A stretch of DNA of 64,000 nucleotides. Origin: Modicisalibacter radicis. Its GTDB lineage: Bacteria; Pseudomonadota; Gammaproteobacteria; Pseudomonadales; Halomonadaceae. Position 1 is the stretch's first letter. Each line of letters begins with the position of its first letter. The translations under genes were made by a program, and so were the position numbers. Below are positions 1 through 13,453 of the stretch, piece after piece. Location: assembly GCF_900961225.1 (NCBI RefSeq), contig NZ_CAAHFN010000076.1, positions 124,001 to 188,000 on the forward strand, written 5' to 3'. Below the pieces are notes generated by a model. It did not search any database, had not been told where the DNA came from, and saw only the letters and a program-made list of their open reading frames with translations.

Positions 1-205
1 GCCGGATGGCACAATCCTGACTGAAATACTCGGACTTGCCGGGCATGAGGAGTGCCGACAGGCGGAATGAGGGTCGGGAGTGCCCCGCTCGGGCGCCTTT
101 CTGGTAGCATGGGCGGCCATCGACAGGCCCGCGTCAAGGCGTTTTGTGGCCCGCCATCGGCGCGCAGCCGAGGCAATGACAACCGAGAACGATCGCTGGA
201 GACAG

Positions 206-3946
<3,741 letters not shown>

Positions 3947-3947
3947 G

Positions 3948-5276
3948 ATGTGGCCGGACCCTCGACGCAGCCGGACCATCCTCAGGCTGGCCGGACCGAT
4001 CATCGGCGGCATGCTCTCGCAGAGCCTGCTCAACCTGGTCGACGCCGCACTGGTCGGGCGGCTCGGCGAGGTCGCGCTGGCCGGCGTCGGCCTGGGCGGC
4101 TATGCGATGTTCCTGGTCACCGCGGTGGTCTTCGGGCTGTCGTCGGGTGTCCAGGCACAGACCGCCTGGCGACAGGGCGACTGCGCCTCTGCTCCACACG
4201 GCCGGGCACTCAACGCCGGCCTGTCGCTGGCCGTCATCGTCGCCCTGCCGCTGTCGCTGCTGTGCCTGTGGCAGGCGCCCCGGCTGCTGGCCCTGCTCAC
4301 CCAGCAACCCGCCGTGCACGAAGTGGCCGTGACGTACTTCCGCTGGCGGGTCGTGGCGCTGCTGGCCGTGGCGATGTGCTGCTGCTTCCGCGGCTACTGG
4401 AACGGCGTCCAGCAAACCGCGATCTACCTGCGCATCGTGCTGGCGACCCATCTGGTCAATGTGCTGGCGAGTGGCGGCCTGATCTTCGGCCTCGCCGGAC
4501 TGCCGCATCTCGGCGCCGCGGGTGCCGGGGCCGGCTCGGCCATCGCCGTGTCGGTGGCGGCGATCGCCTGGGCCGTCTACACCGCCCGCTCCGGGGCAAT
4601 GGCCGGCCGCGCATGGCACTGGCCGGACCGCCCCGCGTTGCGCGCGACCCTCGCGCTCGCCGCCCCGCACTCCCTGCAGCAACTGTGCTTTGCCGCCGGT
4701 TACGCGGTGCTGTTCGCGATCCTCGCCCAGGTGGGTACCGCCAGCGTGGCGGTGGGCCATGTGCTGGTCAATCTGTCGCTGTTGCTGATCCTGCCCGGGG
4801 TGGGCCTGGGCGTGGCGGCGATGAGCCTGGTCGGGCAGGCCCTGGGCCGCGCCACGCCGGACGAGGCGCATCGCTGGGGCTGGGACGTGGTGCGCGTGGC
4901 GTGGTTGGCGCTGGCCCTGCTGGCGCTGCCGATGCTGGCGTTTCCCGAGGTGGTGCTGGGGCTGTTCCTGCGCGACCCGCAGCTGGTCGCGCTCGGTCAT
5001 GGGGCGCTGCGGTTGACGGCGCTGATGATCGTGCTCGACGCCGTGGCGATCGTGCTCGGACAGGCCCTGCTCGGTGCCGGCGCCAACCGCACGGTGATGG
5101 CCGTGACGCTGGCCCTGCAATGGCTGGTCTTCCTGCCACTGGCCTGGTGGTGCGGGGTGGCGCTGGGCTATGGTCTGCTGGGCATCTGGTGGATGCAGCT
5201 CGGCTATCGCTGCCTCAACTCGCTGAGTTTCGCCTGGATCTGGCAGCGGCGTCGCTGGCAACGACTTGCCCTGTGA
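3948..5276 (+). CDS. MATE family multidrug/Na+ antiporter
   Basis: Inner-membrane exporter of the MATE (NorM/DinF) family, 442 residues with about twelve hydrophobic segments. The N-terminal pattern RLAGPIIGGMLSQSLLNLVD followed by ALVGRLGEVALAGVGLG is the typical MATE helix 1-2 signature, and the family's pseudo-twofold repeat is visible from about residue 235. It starts one base after the metH stop without its own clear ribosome site, which suggests translational coupling. The substrate cannot be told from sequence; the family exports cationic drugs using H+ or Na+. No terminator is obvious before the sulfite reductase promoter. Confidence 0.88.
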   Translation: MWPDPRRSRTILRLAGPIIGGMLSQSLLNLVDAALVGRLGEVALAGVGLGGYAMFLVTAVVFGLSSGVQAQTAWRQGDCASAPHGRALNAGLSLAVIVALPLSLLCLWQAPRLLALLTQQPAVHEVAVTYFRWRVVALLAVAMCCCFRGYWNGVQQTAIYLRIVLATHLVNVLASGGLIFGLAGLPHLGAAGAGAGSAIAVSVAAIAWAVYTARSGAMAGRAWHWPDRPALRATLALAAPHSLQQLCFAAGYAVLFAILAQVGTASVAVGHVLVNLSLLLILPGVGLGVAAMSLVGQALGRATPDEAHRWGWDVVRVAWLALALLALPMLAFPEVVLGLFLRDPQLVALGHGALRLTALMIVLDAVAIVLGQALLGAGANRTVMAVTLALQWLVFLPLAWWCGVALGYGLLGIWWMQLGYRCLNSLSFAWIWQRRRWQRLAL

Positions 5277-5320
5277 AGCGTCCGCCTCGATCATGGCAGA
5301 CGGGTCTCGGCGGGTGATTC

Positions 5321-5370
5321 TAATAACGCATAGCCCAATAAACTATGACTATTTATTCTTTCATAGAATA
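5321..5370 (+). promoter_or_regulatory. AT-rich promoter region of cysI, CysB-like
   Basis: A sharply AT-rich island in GC-rich DNA between the MATE gene and cysI. It contains CATAG at 5329-5333, its inverted partner CTATG at 5343-5347, and CATAG again at 5362-5366, which runs into a possible -10 TAGAAT (5364-5369). There is no good -35 at 17 bases, which fits an activator-dependent promoter. CysB is the known activator of such sulfur genes; assigning it here is inference. Confidence 0.45.
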
Positions 5371-5440
5371 AACAAAACGGAGTATGGTCTCTGCCATAAG
5401 GCACAGATCCCATTTCGCCCTGACTAGCAGGACACCCGAT

Positions 5441-7093
5441 ATGTATCGGTACGACACCTACGATCAGACGCTCGTCGACGAGCGCGTCGCCCAGTTCCGC
5501 GATCAGATGGATCGCTATCTGGCCGGTCGCCTGGGCGAGGACGAATTCCGCCCGCTGCGACTCCAGAATGGCCTGTACATCCAGCGCCACGCGCCGATGC
5601 TGCGCATCGCGATCCCCTACGGCATGCTCTCCAGCCACCAGCTCAGAACGCTGGCCGGGATCACCCGACGCTACGATCGCGGCTACGGTCACTTCACCAC
5701 CCGCCAGAACCTGCAGCTCAACTGGCCGAAGCTCGAGGACGTGCCGCAGATTCTCGCCGAGCTGGCCGAGGTGCAGATGCACGCCATCCAGACCAGCGGC
5801 AACTGCATTCGCAACACCACCAGCGATCAGTTCGCGGGCATCGCCGGCGACGAGATCGAGGACCCCCGGCCGTGGTGCGAGCTGATCCGCCAGTGGTCGA
5901 CGCTGCATCCCGAATTCGCCTACCTGCCGCGCAAGTTCAAGATCGCCGTCACCGGCGCCGATCACGACCGCGCGGCCATCCAGGTGCACGACATCGGTCT
6001 GCGGCTGTGGCGCAACGAGGCGGGCGAGCTGCGTGTACGGGTACTCGCCGGGGGCGGCATGGGGCGTACGCCGATGATCGCCGACGTGGTGCGCGAGGAC
6101 CTGCCCTGGCAGCACCTGCTGACCTACCTCGAGGCCTGCGTGCGCGTCTACAACCAGTTCGGGCGCCGCGACAACAAGTTCAAGGCGCGCATCAAGATCC
6201 TGGTCAAGGCGCTGGGCATCGAGGAGTATCGTCGGCGCGTCGAGGAGGAGTGGGCGCATATCAAGGATGGCGCGCAGACGCTGACCGAGGCGGCGGTCGC
6301 CTCGGCCCGGGCCCACTTCCCCGAACCCCCGCGCCGTTCGGTGAGCGAGGCGGCGATCGTCGGCTATGAAGCGCTGCGCCGCGACAACCGCGACTTCGCT
6401 CGCTTCGTCACCAATAACGTCACCGATCACGTCGACCCGGGCTACAAGGCGGTGACGCTGTCGCTCAAGCGTCGCGAACATGCACCGGGCGACGTCACCG
6501 CCGACCAGATGGAGGCGATCGCCGATCTCGCCGACGCCTTCAGCTTCGGCGAGATGCGCGTCACTCACGAACAGAACGTGGTGCTCTCCGACGTGCCGGT
6601 CGACGAGATCGAGGCGCTCTGGCAACAACTGCGCGAGCTGGGCATGGCCAACCCTACGGTCGGCACGCTCAACGACATCATCTGCTGCCCGGGCGGCGAC
6701 TACTGCGCGCTGGCCAACGCCGTGTCGATTCCCATCGCCCAGGCGATCCAGGAGCGTTTCGAGGATCTCGACTTCCTCTATGACCTGGGCCCGCTGGACC
6801 TCAACATCTCGGGTTGCATGAACGCCTGCGGCCACCATCACGTCGGCAACATCGGCATCCTCGGGGTCGACAAGAAAGGCGAGGAGTACTATCAGATCTC
6901 GCTGGGCGGCAACGCCCGCGACGATGCCTCGCTGGGCAAGATCCTCGGCCCCTCCTTCTACCGCGAGGACGTGCCCGAAGTGATCGACAAGGTGCTCAAG
7001 GTCTACGTCGAGCAACGTCACGACGACGAGCGCTTCCTCGACACCTATCGTCGCATCGGCATCAAGCCGTTCAAGGAGCGTGTGTATGCCTGA
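5441..7093 (+). CDS. cysI: Sulfite/nitrite reductase hemoprotein (CysI-type)
   Basis: Siroheme and [4Fe-4S] enzyme that reduces sulfite to sulfide (or nitrite to ammonia) in assimilation. 550 residues. The cluster cysteines are visible: CCPGGDYC at residues 415-422 and GCMNACGHH with Cys459 and Cys463. Two ferredoxin-like half domains (GHFTTRQNLQLNW near residue 85; MRVTHEQNVVLSDVP near 370) flank the siroheme domains as expected. ATG 5441 was chosen over the upstream in-frame GTG/ATG at 5384 because AGGA lies about nine bases before it and homology starts at MYRYD. The downstream DUF934 gene overlaps its stop. No cysJ flavoprotein is in the window, so the electron donor is probably ferredoxin or another reductase. 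Confidence 0.92.
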   Translation: MYRYDTYDQTLVDERVAQFRDQMDRYLAGRLGEDEFRPLRLQNGLYIQRHAPMLRIAIPYGMLSSHQLRTLAGITRRYDRGYGHFTTRQNLQLNWPKLEDVPQILAELAEVQMHAIQTSGNCIRNTTSDQFAGIAGDEIEDPRPWCELIRQWSTLHPEFAYLPRKFKIAVTGADHDRAAIQVHDIGLRLWRNEAGELRVRVLAGGGMGRTPMIADVVREDLPWQHLLTYLEACVRVYNQFGRRDNKFKARIKILVKALGIEEYRRRVEEEWAHIKDGAQTLTEAAVASARAHFPEPPRRSVSEAAIVGYEALRRDNRDFARFVTNNVTDHVDPGYKAVTLSLKRREHAPGDVTADQMEAIADLADAFSFGEMRVTHEQNVVLSDVPVDEIEALWQQLRELGMANPTVGTLNDIICCPGGDYCALANAVSIPIAQAIQERFEDLDFLYDLGPLDLNISGCMNACGHHHVGNIGILGVDKKGEEYYQISLGGNARDDASLGKILGPSFYREDVPEVIDKVLKVYVEQRHDDERFLDTYRRIGIKPFKERVYA

Positions 7094-7580
7094 TACCAGC
7101 CTGATCAAGCTCGGCCAGCCGGAGCGGGACACCTGGGCGCTCTCCCGCGACGAGGAAAGCCTCCCCGAGGCACGCCCGACCATCGTGCCCCTCGCCGTCT
7201 GGCGCGAACATCGCGACGACACCTCGCTGGCGCCCTGGCTGCCCAGCGACACCCAGCTCGACTCGCCGCTGTACGACGAGCTGCGCCAGGCGCCGCTGAT
7301 CGCCATCGACTTCCCGAGCTTCACCGACGGCCGAGGCTATTCGCTGGCGCGACTGCTGCGCGAACGCTACGCCTATATGGGCGAAGTCCGCGCCATCGGC
7401 GACGTGCTGGTCGATCAGCTGTTCTACATGACCCGCTGTGGCTTCGATGCCCTGGCGCTGCGCGAGGACCAGCATCTCGACGACGCCCTGCGCGCCCTCG
7501 GCGCCTTCAGCGTCAGCTACCAGCCCGCCGCCGACGTCAAGGAAGCGCTGTTCGAGCGCCGCCTGCGCGAAGCGACCTGA
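7086..7580 (+). CDS. DUF934 family protein, sulfite-reduction partner
   Basis: A 164-residue protein of the DUF934 family, often annotated as an oxidoreductase probably involved in sulfite reduction. The diagnostic stretch is IDFPSFTDGRGYSLARLLRE near residues 75-95. The family is found almost only directly behind CysI/NirA-type reductases, as here, where it overlaps the cysI stop by eight bases. ATG 7086 has AAGGAG seven bases upstream and is preferred to the GTG at 7080. It has no cofactor motif that I recognise; its biochemical role is unproven. Confidence 0.85.
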   Translation: MPDTSLIKLGQPERDTWALSRDEESLPEARPTIVPLAVWREHRDDTSLAPWLPSDTQLDSPLYDELRQAPLIAIDFPSFTDGRGYSLARLLRERYAYMGEVRAIGDVLVDQLFYMTRCGFDALALREDQHLDDALRALGAFSVSYQPAADVKEALFERRLREAT

Positions 7581-7605
7581 ACGCAAGCGCGACCGATAAA
7601 CCGAA

Positions 7606-7626
7606 GCGCCGCCCATCGGGCGGCGC
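7606..7626. terminator. GC hairpin between convergent genes
   Basis: A nine-base-pair perfect stem (GCGCCGCCC / GGGCGGCGC) with a three-base loop lies between the convergent DUF934 gene and smrA. There is no clean T-tract on either side, so it may be a weak or bidirectional terminator. Confidence 0.6.
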
Positions 7627-7657
7627 GATATCCTTTGGCCACTGTTCGAATGTGCCG

Positions 7658-8254
7658 TTAGCCGCGACGCTTCTGCTGGCGCTCGCGATTGCGCGCGCGG
7701 GCCCGTTCGGACTTGCGCAGCATCACATAGGTGGCGCCGATCCCGCCATGGGACGGCACCGCCGAGGCATAGGCCTGGACCTGCTCGAACTGCTGCAGCC
7801 ATTTGGCGACATACGAGCGCACCACGTTGGCGTGGCTGTCCTCCGCCCGGCCGCGCCCGTGCACGACCAGCAGGCAGCGCAGGTCGTGGGCGGTGGCATC
7901 CTCGATGAAGCGAAACAGCGCCTGACGACAGTCGCGCAACGGCCGCTTGATCAGATGCAGCTGCGCCTCGGGGTTGTAGCCGCCCTGTCGCAGGCGGTCG
8001 AGAACGCCGGTCTGGATACCGTCGCGACGGTATTCGATCGGATCGATCGCCGGCAACAGCTCGACGAACTCGTCGCTCAGGAAATTGGCCGCCTCGTCCT
8101 CGGCCTGGGCGCTGGCCCGCCTTGCCAACTGGGCCTCGCTGGGCGTGGCGGGCCGGCTGTCCAGGCTGGCCTTGTCGCGCCCCTTGGAAACCGGACGCAC
8201 CTTGTCCGCCATCAATTGCATAAAGTCGCTGTCTTCGTCGCATTGGCGATTCAT
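7658..8254 (-). CDS. smrA: Smr domain protein SmrA (DNA endonuclease family)
   Basis: 198-residue protein with a C-terminal Smr (small MutS-related) domain and a basic, low-complexity N-terminal half. The Smr signature is seen as LHLIKRPLRDCRQALFRFI, then LLVVHGRGR with the conserved HGRG, and a closing TYVMLRKSERARARNRE basic tail. Smr domains nick DNA or RNA; SmrA of Escherichia coli is described as a DNA endonuclease. It stands alone, convergent with the sulfite reductase operon and divergent from the next gene. Confidence 0.86.
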   Translation of the reverse strand: MNRQCDEDSDFMQLMADKVRPVSKGRDKASLDSRPATPSEAQLARRASAQAEDEAANFLSDEFVELLPAIDPIEYRRDGIQTGVLDRLRQGGYNPEAQLHLIKRPLRDCRQALFRFIEDATAHDLRCLLVVHGRGRAEDSHANVVRSYVAKWLQQFEQVQAYASAVPSHGGIGATYVMLRKSERARARNRERQQKRRG

Positions 8255-8390
8255 GGCTACGCCCTCCGGCCGATCATCGTGACGGCCACTATACCAAAGG
8301 CGTGTCCATTGCCTTAAGCCTCACGCATCGCGACCCGGCGTGGGGTATGGCATGATCGCCCGCGTCTGCCGCGACTCACAGGATGTAGCA

Positions 8391-8813
8391 ATGAGGTTGT
8401 TGAAGCGCCTGATCCTGGCGCTGATGCTGATGGCCGCGCTGGCGGTCGGCTATCTTTGGATCGTGTTCGCCAGCCCCTATGGCTATTCACCGCCCGAGAA
8501 CCCGCCGGCCATCAGCCGCCAGGGCCCCCACCGCGTCTTCGTCTACGGCACGCTACGCTTCGGGGTCGTGCGCTGGCTGGTCTACGGACGCTGGGGCGAT
8601 CCTCGGCCGAGCGTGCTGCCGGGCTATCATCGCGAAGGCCTGGATATCGAGCGGCGGCGCGATGCCGAGGTCGAAGGCTACGTCCTGACGGTTTCCCGCG
8701 ATGAACTCAAGCGTCTGGATCGCTACGAACGGCTCGGCGTGCGTTACAGTCGCCATCGCCTGACGCTGGCCAGCGGTCGAGACGCCTGGGTCTATGCGCG
8801 CATCCAGCCCTGA
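8391..8813 (+). CDS. Membrane-anchored gamma-glutamylcyclotransferase-like protein
   Basis: 140 residues. One N-terminal membrane helix (residues 6-25, LILALMLMAALAVGYLWIVF) is followed by a small GGCT/AIG2-like domain opened by HRVFVYGTLRFG, the substrate-loop motif YGTLR of the fold. The likely catalytic acid is in EVEGYVLTV. ATG 8391 has AGGA seven bases upstream; earlier in-frame ATGs at 8340 and 8352 have none and would bury the helix. Anchoring this normally soluble domain to the membrane suggests action at the envelope, but the substrate is unknown. Confidence 0.75.
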   Translation: MRLLKRLILALMLMAALAVGYLWIVFASPYGYSPPENPPAISRQGPHRVFVYGTLRFGVVRWLVYGRWGDPRPSVLPGYHREGLDIERRRDAEVEGYVLTVSRDELKRLDRYERLGVRYSRHRLTLASGRDAWVYARIQP

Positions 8814-8906
8814 CCCCGCCACCCTGCGGCCGGCAAGGCGAGTTGTGGCGGACACTTGGCGCGCTCTACAATGAATGACTAATTCGCTGTTCCGGCAAGG
8901 CCATCC

Positions 8907-9260
8907 ATGACGTCGTTGACTCTCTATCACAATCCCCGCTGCTCCAAATCGCGCCAGGCGCTCAAGCTGCTGGAGGAGCGTGGCTGCGATTTCCACGTTC
9001 GGCGCTATCTCGACGACCCGCTGTCCCGCGAGGAGCTCGCGGCACTTGCCGCCCGCCTCGACGCAGACGTGGCCGAACTGGTCCGCACCGGGGACAGCGA
9101 CTGGAAGGCCCTGCAATTGACGGCGCCGAGTACCGACGATTATCTCGACGCGCTGGCCGAGCACCCACGCCTGCTGCAACGGCCGCTGCTCGATCGTGGC
9201 GACCGGGCCGTGATCGGGCGCCCGCCAGCAACCATTCTCGCGCTGGTCGATGCGTCCTGA
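8907..9260 (+). CDS. arsC: Arsenate reductase, glutaredoxin-coupled (ArsC)
   Basis: 117-residue thioredoxin-fold protein of the ArsC family. The N-terminus reads LTLYHNPRCSKSRQALKLLEE with the catalytic Cys in NPRCSKSR, as in ArsC that reduces arsenate to arsenite using glutathione and glutaredoxin. It has the C-terminal signature RPLLDRGDRAVIGRPP that separates ArsC from YffB/Spx relatives. There is no arsR or arsB beside it, so this is a stand-alone copy. The wrbA gene follows 30 bases later and may be co-transcribed. Confidence 0.9.
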   Translation: MTSLTLYHNPRCSKSRQALKLLEERGCDFHVRRYLDDPLSREELAALAARLDADVAELVRTGDSDWKALQLTAPSTDDYLDALAEHPRLLQRPLLDRGDRAVIGRPPATILALVDAS

Positions 9261-10296
<1,036 letters not shown>

Positions 10297-10300
<4 letters not shown>

Positions 10301-11550
10301 GGCCCTCCAGCGCGCTGATCCTGGCCATGCTCGCGACGAGTATCGCGAGCACCCTGGCGGGCTGGCCGATGTGGCCGGCGGCGCTGCTCAGCTGGCTGGC
10401 CACCCTGCGCCTGGCCCGGCAGCTTCCCCGCGCCTCGCGCCATCAGGTGCTGTGGCTCGGCGGCGCCGGTGCGCTGATATGGCTGGTGGCGCTGATCCGC
10501 CACACGCCCTACGCGCCGATCCAGGCGCTGACCATCAATCAGGCCCTGCTGATGATGTTTGCCGGGGTCAGCTTCCTGTCGATGGCGACGCCCGCCCGGC
10601 CTGACGGCGAACGCCCGCGAAACGGCAGCCTGTGGGGGACGCTGTTCGGCGTCCATCTGTTCGGCGCCGTTATCAATCTCTCGGCCCTGTTCCTGTTCGC
10701 CGATCGCATGCAACGCGACGGCAAGCTGAGTCGACGTCAGGCGATGGTGCTGGGCCGGGCATTCCCGGCCGCCGCCGCCTGGTCGCCCTTCTTCGTCGCC
10801 ATGGGGGTCGCGCTCACCTACGCACCGGGGCTGGAGTTCACGGCGCTGTTGCCGTGGGGCGTGGCCTGCGCCTCGCTGCTGCTGAGCCTGGTGGCCCTCG
10901 ACGCGCTGCGCATCGAGGGCCCGTTCGTCGGCTACCCGCTGAACGCGGGCGCCTTGATTCTGCCCGGCGTACTGGCGGTCACGGTGATGGCGATGCACGC
11001 GTGGCGGCCGGAAATGTCGATCCCGTTGATCATCAGTATCGTCTCGCCGATCGCCGCGCTGCTGCTGGCACCCCGCGGAGAACGCCGTGCACGGCTGCGA
11101 CAGCAGCTCGACCATGGCCTGTCGCGGCTGGTGCCGCAATTCGCGCTGTTCCTGGCCGCCGGGGTGCTGTCCAGCGGCCTGAGCGCCCTGCTCGCCAGCT
11201 TTCCCGCGGGGCTCTCGCTGCCGGTCGCCGACTACGGCCATTGGCAGGCCTGGCTGAGCCTGGGGATCATCGTCATGGTGGCTTTCGTCGGCGTTCACCC
11301 GCTGGTCAGCGTGACCACCCTCGCGCCGTTGCTGGCGACCCTCGACCCCGACCCGACGCTGCTGGGCATGGTCTTCCTGATGGGCTGGGCGCTGGGCACC
11401 GGCAGCAGTCCGCTATCCGGCAGCAACCTGGTACTGTGTGCCCGCTACGGGGTCAACGCCCGAGAGATGCTGGGCTGGAACCTGCCCTATGCCGTGCTCG
11501 GCTGGCTGGCCTGCGGGCTGGTCTTCGCGGCCCACGCCCAATGGACTTGA
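10297..11550 (+). CDS. Multi-pass membrane protein, ion-transporter-like
   Basis: 417 residues with about ten to twelve hydrophobic helices. GTG 10297 is chosen because it overlaps the preceding TGA as GTGA; the frame is open further upstream but only in the shadow of wrbA and the DUF2069 gene. The C-terminal part MGWALGTGSSPLSGSNLVL followed by ARYGVN resembles the re-entrant motif regions of ion-transporter superfamily carriers (DctM/ArsB/NhaB type). I do not recognise the family with certainty. Coupling to wrbA and DUF2069 is tight. A solute or ion carrier is the best guess. Confidence 0.7.
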
Positions 11551-11734
11551 TGAGCTTTGCCCCGTTTCGCCGTATTGGGTTTCACTGTACTGGCCATGCT
11601 GCTCCTTTATACCGATCATGAGAGCACTACGTCATGCACGGGCCACCGATAGGCAATCGAGCGCGTTATGCCCCGATCGCCTTGAGTGCGATCGGGCCAG
11701 CAGCGATCATGAGGGAAAATACCAGGAGAACGCC

Positions 11735-12376
11735 ATGAACACCGATATCGCCGACCTCAGACGCAATTACAGCGGGGATCATCTCGACGCCGGCAATACC
11801 CCCGACGAACCATTGCCGCTGTTCCAGCTGTGGCTCGACCAGGCGCTCGAGCGCGAATCCGACGACGCCAACGCCATGACCCTGGCCACCGTCGACAGCG
11901 AAGGCCTGCCGCACGCACGGATCGTTCTGCTCAAGGGCATGGACGAACGCGGTTTCGCGTTCTACACCAGCTATCAGAGCCACAAGGGCGCCGAGCTGGC
12001 CAATGTCCCGCATGCCGCCCTGGTGTTCTGGTGGCCGGCCACCCAGCGTCAGGTACGCGTCGAAGGGCGGGTGGTACAGGTCGACGAAAGCGAATCGGAC
12101 CATTACTTCCACAATCGTCCGCGGGCCAGTCAATTGGGGGCCTGGATATCGCAGCAGGGCGTGGAGATCCCCGGTCGGACATGGATCGAGGAGCGCAAGG
12201 ATCGCTTCGAGCGACTCTACAACGGCCTGGACGTGGACCGCCCTCCGCACTGGGGCGGTTATCGCGTCGTCCCGGAAATCGTCGAATTCTGGCAGGGCCA
12301 GGCCGACCGCCTCCACGACCGGCTGCGCTACCGGCGCCACGACGACAGCTGGGCCAAGGTCCGCCTGGCACCCTGA
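11735..12376 (+). CDS. pdxH: Pyridoxamine/pyridoxine 5'-phosphate oxidase
   Basis: 213-residue FMN enzyme that makes pyridoxal 5'-phosphate, the last step of vitamin B6 synthesis and salvage. FMN and substrate motifs are clear: HARIVLLKGMDERGFAFYT, QRQVRVEGRV, SRPRASQLGAWIS-type stretch (here HNRPRASQLGAWIS) and the C-terminal WGGYRVVPEIVEFWQG and LHDRLRYRR. ATG 11735 has AGGAG six bases upstream and gives the usual length; the frame is open upstream to 11438. It forms its own unit and ends before a shared terminator. Confidence 0.96.
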   Translation: MNTDIADLRRNYSGDHLDAGNTPDEPLPLFQLWLDQALERESDDANAMTLATVDSEGLPHARIVLLKGMDERGFAFYTSYQSHKGAELANVPHAALVFWWPATQRQVRVEGRVVQVDESESDHYFHNRPRASQLGAWISQQGVEIPGRTWIEERKDRFERLYNGLDVDRPPHWGGYRVVPEIVEFWQGQADRLHDRLRYRRHDDSWAKVRLAP

Positions 12377-12415
12377 TAGCGCAAGGCTCGCGGCCTGTGA
12401 CAACGAGCCCTGCAC

Positions 12416-12444
12416 AAAAAAGCGCCCGGCCTAGGCCGGGCGCT
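12416..12444 (-). terminator. Rho-independent terminator of the proVWX operon
   Basis: Perfect 11-bp inverted repeat AGCGCCCGGCC / GGCCGGGCGCT (12421-12444) followed on the minus strand by a run of T (12421-12416). It sits between convergent pdxH and proX, so it terminates the minus-strand operon well and may also serve pdxH. Confidence 0.9.
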
Positions 12445-12476
12445 CTTGCATCGACGGATCCAGAAGGATCGAAGGC

Positions 12477-13361
12477 TTAGCTCTCGCCCGTCCACTCGTC
12501 GACGACTTCCGGATGCTCCTCGACCCACTTCTGGGCGTTGGCGTAGGGATCGGCGCCCTCTTCCTGGTTCATCAGCATCACCTCGCCCATCTGCTCCGGC
12601 GTCCACGCGAAATTGTCGAGGACCTCGTAGACTTCGGGCATGTCCTCCTCGAGGCCCTGGCGAACGATGGTGTGGATCTGCTCGGCATCGCCATAGACGT
12701 TCTTGGGATCGTCGAGGTACTTGATGTCCCAGCGCGAGAACATCCAGTGCGGGGTCCAGGCGGTGACGACGATGTCGTCTTCGTTCTGGATGGCAGACTG
12801 CAGCGCGGCGGTCATGGTGGCGCCGCTACCGCTGCGTAGCTTGATGTCGCCCCCGAGGCCGTATTCGTCGATGACGTCCTCGGTCAGCCCCATCAGGCCG
12901 GCACCGGGATCGATACCGATGATTTCGCCGTTGACGAGGTCGGCCTTCTCGCCGAGTTCCTCGATGGAATCGATATCGGTATAGGACGGTACCGCGAGGC
13001 CGAGCTTGGTGCCATCGAGGTTGGTGCCCAGATCGACGACCTTGTCCTTGGTCTGCTCGAGGTAGTTCTCGTGGGTGGTCGGCAGCCAGGCCGCGACCAT
13101 GCCATCGGCATCGCCGTAGGCCACGGCCTGCCACATCGCCGCCGCCGACAGCGACGACATCTCGACGTCGTAGCCCATCTGCTCGAGTACCGCGCGGACC
13201 ACGTTGGTGGAGGCTACTTCGGATGACCACTCGACGTATGCCAGACTGACGGTGCCCTTGCTCTCTTCCTGTGCCTGAGCGACACCGCTCACGCCCAGAC
13301 CGGCGACCATCATCAGCGAGCCGAAACGCACGGCACGTGACATAGCATTGAACGTTTTCAT
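12477..13361 (-). CDS. proX: Glycine betaine/proline-binding periplasmic protein
   Basis: 294-residue periplasmic binding protein of the OpuAC/ProX family, with a signal peptide ending near VSGVAQAQEE. Motifs typical of the family are LAYVEWSSEVASTNVV near residue 40, MWQAVAYGDADGMVAAWLP and VVTAWTPHWMFSRWDIKYL, which supply aromatic residues of the betaine-binding box. ATG 13361 was preferred to the adjacent GTG because AAGGGG is six bases upstream. It is the last gene of proV-proW-proX. A short hairpin separates it from proW. The SBP is at the 3' end, unlike operons where it leads. Ligand could be betaine, proline betaine or ectoine-type solutes. Confidence 0.9.
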   Translation of the reverse strand: MKTFNAMSRAVRFGSLMMVAGLGVSGVAQAQEESKGTVSLAYVEWSSEVASTNVVRAVLEQMGYDVEMSSLSAAAMWQAVAYGDADGMVAAWLPTTHENYLEQTKDKVVDLGTNLDGTKLGLAVPSYTDIDSIEELGEKADLVNGEIIGIDPGAGLMGLTEDVIDEYGLGGDIKLRSGSGATMTAALQSAIQNEDDIVVTAWTPHWMFSRWDIKYLDDPKNVYGDAEQIHTIVRQGLEEDMPEVYEVLDNFAWTPEQMGEVMLMNQEEGADPYANAQKWVEEHPEVVDEWTGES

Positions 13362-13421
13362 CACTTTCCCCTTCTTGGTTGAGTATTTGAACGCCGTCCA
13401 GCAGCTGCCCGGATGGCGCCC

Positions 13422-13443
13422 CCGGTACCGTCCAGGGTACCGG
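13422..13443 (-). other. Intercistronic hairpin between proW and proX
   Basis: An eight-base-pair perfect inverted repeat CCGGTACC / GGTACCGG with a six-base loop lies in the 92-base gap between proW and proX. There is no T-tract. Such hairpins often stabilise one part of an ABC-transporter mRNA; that role is inference here. Confidence 0.5.
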
Positions 13444-13453
13444 CTACGGCGTC

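Noticed and set aside
5291..7324. 677-residue minus-strand frame over cysI
   Set aside because: Antisense shadow, low-complexity Val/Asp/His pattern, opposite to a certain sulfite reductase.
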